Below, piece by piece: positions 21,965-31,200 of a DNA stretch of 64,000 nucleotides. Location of the stretch: the NCBI RefSeq assembly GCF_017357865.1, contig NZ_CP060096.1:1723001-1787000 (forward strand). The letters run 5' to 3'. The position numbers and the translations under genes are program-made. The DNA is from Aceticella autotrophica. GTDB lineage: Bacteria > Bacillota > Thermoanaerobacteria > Thermoanaerobacterales > Thermoanaerobacteraceae. A model generated the notes under the pieces. The model was not told the DNA's origin. It saw nothing but the letters and a program-made list of their open reading frames with translations, and made no database searches. Numbering within the stretch: the first letter of the stretch is position 1; each line of letters opens with the position of its first letter.

Positions 21965-22042
21965 TGGCAACCTGGCAGCCATAGCGATTAATCGCCTTAG
22001 GCCCATAATTTTGCGTCCTTAGATTTCTCTAAGTTTGCCTTT
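21963..22042 (-). promoter_or_regulatory. Cyclic di-GMP class I (GEMM-I) riboswitch aptamer
   Basis: On the minus strand the aptamer shows GGCAAAC at its 5' side, a CTTAGA stem capped by a GAAA tetraloop, the invariant GACGCAAA, then CCTAAG and TATGG, which together are the canonical 11-nucleotide GAAA-tetraloop receptor. GGCTGCCAGGTTGCC closes the P1 helix with GGCAA. The order and spacing match the Vibrio Vc2-type fold. It sits about 50 bases before the ATG of the beta-propeller gene. The family binds c-di-GMP; whether binding turns expression on or off is not determined here. Confidence 0.93.
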
Positions 22043-22093
22043 TTCAGAATTAAATATTAAACTTATAATTTACATTTCTTTTTTATGTGTAAA

Positions 22094-22177
22094 TGGTGCG
22101 GGCGAAGGGATTTGAACCCCCACGTAAATTACACCAGATCCTAAGTCTGGCGCGTCTGCCAGTTCCGCCACGCCCGC
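22094..22177 (-). tRNA. tRNA-Leu (anticodon UAG)
   Basis: Minus strand; acceptor GCGGGCG pairs with CGCCCGC, the discriminator is A and CCA is encoded (22096-22094). The long variable arm fits class II Leu. The anticodon stem CCAGA/TCTGG encloses loop CTTAGGA, anticodon TAG. It lies about 50 bases upstream of the riboswitch with no clear terminator between. Confidence 0.95.
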
Positions 22178-22222
22178 ATATCTCTCTCGATATTTACTTC
22201 TTAATGTCAACTGTATATCGGT

Positions 22223-22251
22223 ATTTTACATGAAATTTATCTAAATGTCAA
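22223..22251 (-). promoter_or_regulatory. Promoter of tRNA-Leu
   Basis: Minus-strand TTGACA (22251-22246), 17-base spacer, TAAAAT (22228-22223). The -35 box lies inside the last codons of murJ. Confidence 0.7.
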
Positions 22252-23806
22252 GCATCCCTATTGTTTGTTTTATTTTGTATGCAGCCGTATTATAAATATA
22301 ATTAAATTCTTTGACTTTTAGTATATATAGCAAAATCATATAAATCAATGAACCTATTAAAACTATTAACATCGTATAAAGTAATTCCGACTTAAACCCA
22401 ACCATTAAATTCCCTAAGTACCTATTTAAAAGTATTATTATAACACACATAATTGACGATGCCATAATTAATTTTATAGCCGTTATTAACATTTCACGGC
22501 CTCCTATGCTTCCCATTTTCTTCTTAAAATCTTTCATAAGCAGTACCGCACATATAGCTGCAGAAACAGAAGAACCTATTGCAATTCCAGCTATACCCAT
22601 ATATTTAACAAGTATAATACTAATCAATATGTTTGCTGTTATACCAATAATACTGTTAATCATTGGAGTTTTTGTATCTTTAGTAGAATAAAACGAAATA
22701 TTAAACACATCTCTTATTCCATAAAAAACCATACCGATCGAAAGAAATAAAAGAGCAACCGATGTTATTTCTACACTATATTCATTAAATTTTCCATGCT
22801 TAAATAAAATATCTATTATATGATAGCGTAATACCATTATACCCAATGATAATGGAATCATAATCATATTAATATTATTTATTGCTTTTACAATATGATT
22901 TTTTAAACCTTTAATATCACCAATACTTCCTTCTTTGGATAGTGTTGGAAATATAACTGTAACTACAGATGTAGCAAATGTACTATAAAATGCCCCATTA
23001 AGCAGACTAGCATAACTAAATGCTGTTATATTGCCATTTGGCAAACCTGATGCCAACCGCGTATTAATAATTATATTTATTTGATTTACTGACAATCCTA
23101 TTATTACCGGACTAATAAGCTTAAGCATTTTAAAAATACGCGGATCCTTTAAATTTAATTTAAAACTGTATCTATATTTATTTTTTAACAACCATGGTAT
23201 TTGATTTACTACTTGCAAACCAAAAGCTATTGTTGTAAATATCGTCAATCCAACTATTCCACCATACTTAACAAAAAACAGAGTAAATATAATGGGTGGT
23301 ATATCTATTAAGATCCCATTAAGTGCCGGAGCGGTAAAATCATTCATTATTTGAAGAATAGCCGTAAAACCTGCAGACATACTTAAAAACAATAAATTCA
23401 CAATACTAATTTTAGTTAAATATACTGTTAAAGCAAATTTCTCACCGGTAAAATGTGACGCCATTATTTTTACTAACAACGGCGTCATTACCCAGGCAAT
23501 AATAAATATCACCGTTGAAAGCAAAAATAAAATATTCATGACATTGTTCGCAAATTCAAACATATCTTCTTTACCTTTTTCTGCATAACTCTCATTTAAC
23601 AATGGAATAAAAGCTGTTGATACAGCAACACCTATAATAGAATATAATATGGTAGGAATATTAAGAGAAACCGTATATGCATCTGTTGCACCTGTCGTAC
23701 CAAAAGCCCTTCCTTGAAAGGTATTTTTTAAAAATCCCATGAACTTTCCAATAATAGTAATAACTGCAACATATCCTGCCGATTTAACCAATTTTTTATT
23801 AGTCAT
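22241..23806 (-). CDS. murJ: MurJ/MviN-type lipid flippase
   Basis: Polytopic protein of the MOP exporter superfamily, 521 residues and about 14 hydrophobic segments. MurJ flips lipid II across the membrane for peptidoglycan assembly. The N-terminal stretch with TIIGKFMGFLKNT and AFGTTGATDAY is typical of the MviN family, as is the length. ATG 23806 follows AGGAGG. It has its own promoter and a leader of about 85 bases. A second MOP protein, SpoVB-like, is at 55.9-57.5 kb. A paralogue that exports another polysaccharide remains possible, given the nearby pga genes. Confidence 0.8.
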   Translation of the reverse strand: MTNKKLVKSAGYVAVITIIGKFMGFLKNTFQGRAFGTTGATDAYTVSLNIPTILYSIIGVAVSTAFIPLLNESYAEKGKEDMFEFANNVMNILFLLSTVIFIIAWVMTPLLVKIMASHFTGEKFALTVYLTKISIVNLLFLSMSAGFTAILQIMNDFTAPALNGILIDIPPIIFTLFFVKYGGIVGLTIFTTIAFGLQVVNQIPWLLKNKYRYSFKLNLKDPRIFKMLKLISPVIIGLSVNQINIIINTRLASGLPNGNITAFSYASLLNGAFYSTFATSVVTVIFPTLSKEGSIGDIKGLKNHIVKAINNINMIMIPLSLGIMVLRYHIIDILFKHGKFNEYSVEITSVALLFLSIGMVFYGIRDVFNISFYSTKDTKTPMINSIIGITANILISIILVKYMGIAGIAIGSSVSAAICAVLLMKDFKKKMGSIGGREMLITAIKLIMASSIMCVIIILLNRYLGNLMVGFKSELLYTMLIVLIGSLIYMILLYILKVKEFNYIYNTAAYKIKQTIGMLDI

Positions 23807-23895
23807 ATTGCCTCCTAATTATGTGATCTGATAACTCTCCAACACATCTGACGGTTCAGCCATTTGAGAGAATATCTTTAGTTGCTACACAGAAT

Positions 23896-23924
23896 ATTAT
23901 ATCAAATCGTATAACCGCTGTCAC
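23896..23924 (-). promoter_or_regulatory. Promoter of murJ
   Basis: Minus-strand GTGACA (23924-23919), 17-base spacer, TATAAT (23901-23896). The remaining 23925-24025 shows nothing recognisable. Confidence 0.7.
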
Positions 23925-24025
23925 TGATAATATAATAAACACCACCCAATAAAAATTACCCGGAAAACCAGTCAGAGGATTGGAATATTTGGCAATTATC
24001 CCATAAATCCCTCTTCATATCATAA

Positions 24026-27000
24026 TTACATTTTGACGGCATCAATCCACGTGGAGAAAAAATAAATATATCTTTCTTTAACCTTTTTGCCCGTTATATA
24101 TTCAAGGGATTTTGAATATAACTCAATTTGAATTTTATATTCATTTTTTAAACTATCAAGATTGTCTTTTGTTACATAATCCGTTTTATAATCAATAAGG
24201 ACAAGCCCGCCATCCTCTTCAAAGTAACAATCTATCTTTCCCTGCAGGAGTATATATTCATTTTCATATTCTGATGTAAGGTCTTTATATATCTCCGTGG
24301 CTTTAATCTTAGTTAAAAACGGTATCTCCCTGTATAGCTTCTCAGCATTTTTCATCCTGATACCAACAGGTGTACATAAAAATGCTAATATTTTTCCTGT
24401 ATCCACCGTTTTTGCCTGACTTTCAGCTAAAATTCCTGATCGAACCATCAACTCAATCTGTTCTTTTATGTTATTTTCCGTTTTTACCTTTGAAAAATCA
24501 AGTTTCTGCATAACCAAATGCAGAAAAGTACCTTTTTCTGCCGCACTAAAATCTTTTTTTTCATCAAGAAAGGCAGGTTTTTTTAGATGGCTGCTTTTAA
24601 TTAAGAAAGTGCTCATGTCATCATTTAGAAGCTTCTTGACCTCCGTAACAGTAAGTTTCGCCGGCAAAACCGTTGACTTCTCAAATGGGTACTTATATTG
24701 AAGCCTTCTGTCAACTTCATCCGCAAATTTACTTCTTGCATTTTTAATACCTTTTAATTCATCTAAAATGTTTTGTATATCTTCGTTAACAGCTTTTTCA
24801 TCATTGATTATAAACTCACGCTGCCATACCCTTACTTCCCATTTCGATGTATCATCAATCAGGTCAATATTGCCCTGCAGATATTCCCTCAAGGCTTTGC
24901 CATCCTTATGCTTTAAAATAACAGGGCAGATCCAATCAAGATAGTTTTTAGCCCTCAATGTATTATATATTGATAGTTTACCACCAATGGCATATCTTCC
25001 CCATCTTGCCACATCTTTTTCCACATCGTTTGATGAACCTGTAATAATAAGCCTTTCCCTACACCTTGTAAGTGCAACATACAATATCCTCATTTCTTCA
25101 GAAAGGGTATCATATAATATCTGCTTTTTAACGGCTTCCTTTACAATAGACGAATGAAAAATTCTTTTTTTACAATCGACAAATTCAGGCCCAAAACCTA
25201 AATCATAATGAAATAGAACAGGCTTTTTTAAATCCTTAAGGTTAAACTTTTTTCCTATATCGGATACAAAAACAACAGGAAATTCAAGCCCCTTGCTTTT
25301 ATGTACGCTCATTATTCTAACCACATTTTCATTTTCCCCAAGAACTTTTGCGCTTGCCATATCTTCTTCGTGGTATTTAAGTTTATTTATATAATTTATA
25401 AAATTAAAAAGTCCCTTAAAGCTTGTATCTTCATACTCTTTAGCTCTTATTAATAATATCCTTAAATTTGCCTGTCTTATTGTCCCTTCTTCCATAGTAC
25501 CGACATATCCGTAATAGCCTGTTTCCTCATATAAATATCTTATTAGTTCATCAATCGGCATATTCAGCGCTTTTTCCCGCCATTTTTCGATACATTCTAT
25601 AACATGTTTTGCTTTTTTACCTATTACATCATTTTTCAAGGAAGCCCTTAATAACGCCCTATAAAATGCACCCTCCACATCCTCAAGCCTAACATCAACT
25701 AAATCATCCGGTGTAAATTCGAATATCGGTGAATTTAATACGGCAATGAGGGGTATATCCTGCATTGGATTATCTATAACCTGCAGCAGAGATATTATCA
25801 TTTTAATCTCTGGTGTTTCAAAATATCCAAGACCGGCATCCGCATATGCAGGTATGTCTGATTTTGACAATTCCTCTAAAAATATAGGCGCCCTATCAGA
25901 TACAGACCTCAACAATATGACAATATCCCTGTATTTGAGAGCTCTCAAACCCTGAATATTTTTATCATAAACCTTTAATCTCAAACCATTTTCATCAGGA
26001 GATATTAACTGCTTTATCCTTTTTGCTACCATCTTCGCCTCAAGCCGTATATTTTCAATCGGCTCATCTTCACTGTCATCCTCCTCTGATGAAACCTCCT
26101 CATTTTTTGTATATGCTTTGTTTTCAATAATATGAAGTTCCGTCTTTACCTCTTCTTCTATCTCAGGAAAATCCGCACTGTAATTAAGCATTTCCTCATC
26201 ATTATAATCAAGTTCTCCGATTTCTTTTGACATTATATTCTTAAAAATATAATTGATACTGTCTATTATTTCTTTTCTGCTCCTAAAATTATCATTAAGC
26301 AGGATTTTTCTTTTCTCACTGTTTTGATCATAAGAATAGCTTTTATACTTTTCAAGAAAAAGCTCCGGTTTTGCCTGACGAAATCTGTATATACTCTGCT
26401 TGACATCACCAACCATAAAGATATTGTTATCTTTTGATATAGAATTAAGAATAACCTCCTGTATAATGTTGCTGTCCTGATACTCATCAATCAATATTTC
26501 CTCAAACTTACTCCTGTATATTTTTGCAACCTCTGTCGATTCCGTATCTCCCTTTTCATTTCTCCTGAGCAGTATATTAAGTGCATAATGTTCAATATCA
26601 TTGAAATCCATAATATTTTTTCCCTTTTTAAGCATTGAATACTTTTTATCAAAATCAACAACAAGGCTGCACAGGGTTTTCATCAAAGGATATAATGATT
26701 TTATCTCTTTTTTGATTTCCTCTCGGGTATATGAAAATATTTCCTCTTTTATTTTATTGATACCTGTTTTAACCTCATTCCGTATCTTTGTAACAGTCTC
26801 CTTAGCCACTATATCCGCATCTTTTTTGCAGCTTTTTAAATTTTTGAAATTTATATTATTAAATGCATAACAAAGACTCTCCCATGATTTTTCCGTACAT
26901 TTAATCAAATTCTCAATAATCTCAAGCTCTTCATCATAATTATCGAGATATGGCAAAAGTCCATCTGAAGAAACAATTATGGATATCGCCTTCTCTATAG

Positions 27001-27694
27001 CATTTTTATAACCCGTTAGTTCTATTTTGATGCCTTTTATGAGACAGTTTCCCCATTCAGATTTACCAAAATCGAAATTATCATCTATATTGAATTTTTT
27101 TATTTTATCTCTAAGCCATTCTTCCGGAAATGGCATTGACTTTGCAAAATTATATAAATCAAAAATTATTTCTTTAAGCTTAGAATCACCCCGGCTTCCG
27201 CCATAACTTTCAACAAGTATAATGAAATCCCAATTATTATCCTTATCATACCATTCCTCTAAAAGTTCCTCCATCGCCTCCTGTTTAATTAAATCTGTTT
27301 CTATGTCATCTGCAATTCTAAAATACGGGTCAATATCGGTCATATGAAAATTATTCCTGATTACTTCAAGACAAAATGAATGTATCGTAGAGATATTAGC
27401 CCTACACAAAAGTTTAAGCTGTGCCTCTATTCTTTTGTTTTCAGGATTTTTTATAAGAACATCGGATATCACATTTCCTATTCTTTCCCTAAGTTCAGAT
27501 GCGGCAGCATCCGTAAATGTAACAACAAGGAGTTTGTCAATATCAACCGGGTTTTTTATATCCGTTATCCTTTTTATAATCCTTTCAACAAGTACAGCTG
27601 TTTTACCGGCTCCTGCCGCTGCGGAAACAAGGAGGCTTGAATTTCTCGAATTTATCGCATCTCCCTGTTCTTTAGTCCATTTTGCAACATTCAT
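24026..27694 (-). CDS. addA: ATP-dependent helicase/nuclease subunit A
   Basis: Catalytic helicase and nuclease of AddAB, the Firmicute counterpart of RecBCD, which resects double-strand breaks for RecA. 1222 residues. UvrD-type Walker A (AAAGAGKTA, 25-33), the DEYQDSN box, the QSIYRFR motif, the SVHKSKGLEFPVVF motif and VALTRCRERL are all present. The C-terminal RecB-type nuclease motif LIDYKTDY lies near residue 1165. Its start lies inside the 3' end of addB (23-base overlap), so the subunits are made in step. Confidence 0.97.
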   Translation of the reverse strand: MNVAKWTKEQGDAINSRNSSLLVSAAAGAGKTAVLVERIIKRITDIKNPVDIDKLLVVTFTDAAASELRERIGNVISDVLIKNPENKRIEAQLKLLCRANISTIHSFCLEVIRNNFHMTDIDPYFRIADDIETDLIKQEAMEELLEEWYDKDNNWDFIILVESYGGSRGDSKLKEIIFDLYNFAKSMPFPEEWLRDKIKKFNIDDNFDFGKSEWGNCLIKGIKIELTGYKNAIEKAISIIVSSDGLLPYLDNYDEELEIIENLIKCTEKSWESLCYAFNNINFKNLKSCKKDADIVAKETVTKIRNEVKTGINKIKEEIFSYTREEIKKEIKSLYPLMKTLCSLVVDFDKKYSMLKKGKNIMDFNDIEHYALNILLRRNEKGDTESTEVAKIYRSKFEEILIDEYQDSNIIQEVILNSISKDNNIFMVGDVKQSIYRFRQAKPELFLEKYKSYSYDQNSEKRKILLNDNFRSRKEIIDSINYIFKNIMSKEIGELDYNDEEMLNYSADFPEIEEEVKTELHIIENKAYTKNEEVSSEEDDSEDEPIENIRLEAKMVAKRIKQLISPDENGLRLKVYDKNIQGLRALKYRDIVILLRSVSDRAPIFLEELSKSDIPAYADAGLGYFETPEIKMIISLLQVIDNPMQDIPLIAVLNSPIFEFTPDDLVDVRLEDVEGAFYRALLRASLKNDVIGKKAKHVIECIEKWREKALNMPIDELIRYLYEETGYYGYVGTMEEGTIRQANLRILLIRAKEYEDTSFKGLFNFINYINKLKYHEEDMASAKVLGENENVVRIMSVHKSKGLEFPVVFVSDIGKKFNLKDLKKPVLFHYDLGFGPEFVDCKKRIFHSSIVKEAVKKQILYDTLSEEMRILYVALTRCRERLIITGSSNDVEKDVARWGRYAIGGKLSIYNTLRAKNYLDWICPVILKHKDGKALREYLQGNIDLIDDTSKWEVRVWQREFIINDEKAVNEDIQNILDELKGIKNARSKFADEVDRRLQYKYPFEKSTVLPAKLTVTEVKKLLNDDMSTFLIKSSHLKKPAFLDEKKDFSAAEKGTFLHLVMQKLDFSKVKTENNIKEQIELMVRSGILAESQAKTVDTGKILAFLCTPVGIRMKNAEKLYREIPFLTKIKATEIYKDLTSEYENEYILLQGKIDCYFEEDGGLVLIDYKTDYVTKDNLDSLKNEYKIQIELYSKSLEYITGKKVKERYIYFFSTWIDAVKM

Positions 27695-30600
27695 TTTTTA
27701 AGCCCCTCTCCATCAAATCCCATATTACATCATCTTTTTCATTGTTTATTATCCTGTATCCATTGAAATTTTTATCAATTCTGCATACATCAGAAAACTT
27801 ACAGAATTGACATGGTGACATATCTCCATTCTTATATGGTTTTATCTCTATGTTGCCCTTGAGGATATCATCACATAGCTTTTGTATATAATACTTAACA
27901 TAATCACGCAATAACTTGAATTGCTCTTTTGTCACCCCATGGGTGTTTCTTCCCACACTGCCGTCATTTTTCAAATAAACCGGTATTATTGAAGAATAAC
28001 CGCTTTTTAATGTATTATCCATTTCTTTTATAATATTGCTGTCATTCAAAACAAGACCCTTCATCTTTAGTGCCTTCAATACCTCTCTTTCAATTTCTTC
28101 TTCGGATAAATCTTCCTTTGATTTAATCATTGGTTCGTCAATTTTTAAATAAAATATTCCGGCGGGATTTAACTTCATATCACCACTTACGCTTTCCAAT
28201 ATTACATCAAGGTATAATATCAGTTGAAGCTGCAAACCATGATATACATCAGCAAGGTTTAAGCCTTTATTCCCTGATTTATAATCAATTATTCTCACAT
28301 ATAACTCCCCGTCTTTTTTCATAACGTCTACCCTGTCAATCCTGCCGATAATATTTATCACATCTCCAGATGAAGTAGCAATTTTTACAGGGGAATACCT
28401 CTTGCCGCCTCCAAAGCCTACTTCATATTCCAGAGGATTAAAAGAACCCCTTTTAATATGTTCTGCAATAGTCCATACGGCTCTTGTTATAACCCGCTTA
28501 AATCTATCGGATATATATCTATACCTTGAAGATGAATTCAATATATATCCGGGCATTTTCTTAAGCATATCATCAACAATTAACGATACTTTTTCACTGC
28601 ACCATTCTCTGTCTATCTCCCTCCATGACAGCTCTTTATTTTTAATACCCCTAGAAAACTCCTCCAATACTTTGTGGAAAAAGCTACCCATATCAATTGC
28701 TTCAAAGCTGTATGTTTTTCGTTCCTTAGCTTTAAGCCCGTATTCCATAAAATATGAAAAGGGGCATCCCGAATATCTCTCAAGCCTTGAAATACTTAAA
28801 GTAATATTACTGCCATATAACCTTTTTATTTTATAAGGAAATACCTGATATGTATGACTAAAGCCTTCAAAGGCTTTGGATAGCCTCTCCTTCCATTCAG
28901 GTCTGCTGCAAAACCATCTATATACATCTATCCAAATCGGATTCACATCTTTTATACTGCTGCTCTTTTTTAATTCCTTGACCATTTCATAAAACGTCGG
29001 TGCAGGACTTGAAACGCAATTTAAAACAGTGGAAGATGAATGAGGCGTTTCAATCTTTTCCTCACATTTTATGTCGGGAAATATCTTTTTAAGCTTTGAT
29101 ATCATAATTGAAGGTCTCATTGTTTTACCTTCCTGGTCAGCAATGGGATAACTTATTCTAAGGTATTTTTTTGCAGATGTCATTGCCTTATAAATAATAA
29201 ATTGTTCTTCCATGATTCTTTCATTTATATCACCATCTACAACAATACCAAGTTCCTTGAGCTTCTTACGATCATCATCAGATAAGATTCCTTCATTTTT
29301 ATGTATGGAAGGAATAATTCCATCATTTGCACCCATTATGTACAATACCTTCGTATTATGGTTTTTTAGTCTGTTAAGATTGCTTATCAAAACCTGATCA
29401 ATTGCCGGTGGTATAAGACCAATATTGTATGAATCAAATCCCATTGTAATAACTTCTAAAAATTGAGCTAACGTTACTACTTCATTCCCCATTATCTCAA
29501 CCATTTGATCCAATACATCCATTACAATACCCCAAATATTTGAATATTCCTCTGCCGTATCGGCTTCACCTATATCCTTATAATTGCCTACAAGTTTTTC
29601 TATCTTGTCATATACCCCTATATTTACCATAAATTCATATAATGCCTTGCATATATCGGCAACTTTGCATTTATTAATCCTTTCATGCAAGGATATTAAG
29701 GGTTTTGTTATTGATGCTTTTATCATATTTATCCTGTTTATTGTATCTTTTTCCTCTTCAGTCAAATTCATCCTGTCGAATCTGTACAAAAGCCTGTATT
29801 CCCAATTGTCTTTAAACCATTTATTTTCTTTTATGCCGTTTGCAATAACATAATTCTCTATAAGGCATATATCATTATAATCAATGTTCAATAATCCTGT
29901 CTTTAAATATCTGAAAACCGGTTCATATTCCCAATCCTTCGTAAATATTCGAAGCAATGATGTGATAAACACAATAATAGGATTATTGCTTATGTCTTTC
30001 TTTTGATTAATAAAATATGGAATGCCGTATTCTGTAAATATTCCTTTTGTGAGTTTCGCATATTTATTTATATCACATAGCGCAATGGTAATATCCTTAT
30101 ATCTCAAATTACCATCTCTCACTAATCTTAAAACATCCTTTGCAGTCTCTTCGATCTCGTCATAACGATTTGCAGATTCTAAGATGCTTATATCTTGTAT
30201 TTCCCCATTATATATATTAAAAGGATATTTAAATATATTTTCTTCAAGATGCTTAATTTCAGGACTCCCTAAAACTACCGCAGGCTTTTCGTTTAAATCG
30301 ACAGGGTTCTCCAATTCAATATCATTATCATGGCAAAGTTTTATTAATTCTTCTTCGGTATTTTTTAGAGGTGAAAATAATTCAATATTTTCAAATTCAT
30401 TATCATTTAATGTATCTCTGCAAAGTGAAATATTTACTCTTGCTGCTTTTTTTATAAGTTTTTCTATGATTTTTAACTGCTGCGGCGTAAACTTTGTGAA
30501 TCCGTCAATCCAGATTTCAGCCCCTCTTAATTCCTCCGAATAATCAAGCATCTTTATAAGTAATTCCATTTCGTCTTCCTGGTCTATGTATTTTTTATGA

Positions 30601-31109
30601 AGCTCATGCTCATAATTCTTGTAAATTAAATTTATTTCTTTAAGTTTTTCTTTTAATAATGAATTGTTTAGTATATTTATAATATTATCAAGAAGCTCCG
30701 GCGTTATCCTATATGTCTTTAGCTCCATAATTATTGAAGATATTTCATTAACAAATCCCGGATATTTAAGTGACCTATGAAAGATATGCAAATTATCCTT
30801 AGTTCTGTCCGTTATTTTATACATAAGGATTCCTCTGCTGCATGGTTTTATAGGATTGCAGGCGGCAGTACCCCCGACTTCTCCGAATACTCTTATCGCA
30901 AGCCTATTAAAGCTCAGCACCTGTGCCCTCATGTCAGCATCCCGCTCAACCATATCCAATAGGTTTTTTTCCGTTTCAAATGTATACTCATCAGGCACTA
31001 TCATCAAAAGAGGATATTTTCCTCCATCACAGAGCTTTTTCTTAAGGTCCTTAAGGCAGTATGTACTTTTCCCTTTGCCTGCTCTACCATATATAAACCT
31101 CACACACAT
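27672..31109 (-). CDS. addB: ATP-dependent helicase/nuclease subunit B
   Basis: Second subunit of AddAB, 1145 residues, with an N-terminal nucleotide-binding loop GRAGKGKST (8-16), an inactivated helicase core thought to recognise Chi, and a C-terminal nuclease domain (IIDYKSGNKG). The iron-sulfur staple is visible as an upstream Cys in RYSGCPFSY and Cys1100, Cys1103 and Cys1109 (CQFCKFSDVC). The ribosome site is weak. ATG 31109 is used because the conserved VRFIYGRAG follows directly. Confidence 0.96.
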   Translation of the reverse strand: MCVRFIYGRAGKGKSTYCLKDLKKKLCDGGKYPLLMIVPDEYTFETEKNLLDMVERDADMRAQVLSFNRLAIRVFGEVGGTAACNPIKPCSRGILMYKITDRTKDNLHIFHRSLKYPGFVNEISSIIMELKTYRITPELLDNIINILNNSLLKEKLKEINLIYKNYEHELHKKYIDQEDEMELLIKMLDYSEELRGAEIWIDGFTKFTPQQLKIIEKLIKKAARVNISLCRDTLNDNEFENIELFSPLKNTEEELIKLCHDNDIELENPVDLNEKPAVVLGSPEIKHLEENIFKYPFNIYNGEIQDISILESANRYDEIEETAKDVLRLVRDGNLRYKDITIALCDINKYAKLTKGIFTEYGIPYFINQKKDISNNPIIVFITSLLRIFTKDWEYEPVFRYLKTGLLNIDYNDICLIENYVIANGIKENKWFKDNWEYRLLYRFDRMNLTEEEKDTINRINMIKASITKPLISLHERINKCKVADICKALYEFMVNIGVYDKIEKLVGNYKDIGEADTAEEYSNIWGIVMDVLDQMVEIMGNEVVTLAQFLEVITMGFDSYNIGLIPPAIDQVLISNLNRLKNHNTKVLYIMGANDGIIPSIHKNEGILSDDDRKKLKELGIVVDGDINERIMEEQFIIYKAMTSAKKYLRISYPIADQEGKTMRPSIMISKLKKIFPDIKCEEKIETPHSSSTVLNCVSSPAPTFYEMVKELKKSSSIKDVNPIWIDVYRWFCSRPEWKERLSKAFEGFSHTYQVFPYKIKRLYGSNITLSISRLERYSGCPFSYFMEYGLKAKERKTYSFEAIDMGSFFHKVLEEFSRGIKNKELSWREIDREWCSEKVSLIVDDMLKKMPGYILNSSSRYRYISDRFKRVITRAVWTIAEHIKRGSFNPLEYEVGFGGGKRYSPVKIATSSGDVINIIGRIDRVDVMKKDGELYVRIIDYKSGNKGLNLADVYHGLQLQLILYLDVILESVSGDMKLNPAGIFYLKIDEPMIKSKEDLSEEEIEREVLKALKMKGLVLNDSNIIKEMDNTLKSGYSSIIPVYLKNDGSVGRNTHGVTKEQFKLLRDYVKYYIQKLCDDILKGNIEIKPYKNGDMSPCQFCKFSDVCRIDKNFNGYRIINNEKDDVIWDLMERGLKNECCKMD

Positions 31110-31200
31110 CTATATCATCCCAATCATTATACTTATATTTTCTTGACTATAAGATATAAATAACTTAAGTATAATTTAAACATATTACATTTGTTAAGTG

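Noticed and set aside
21914-22006. N-terminal extension of the beta-propeller protein
   Set aside because: The upstream codons are the riboswitch itself; the GGGGGA site and signal peptide fix the start at 21913.
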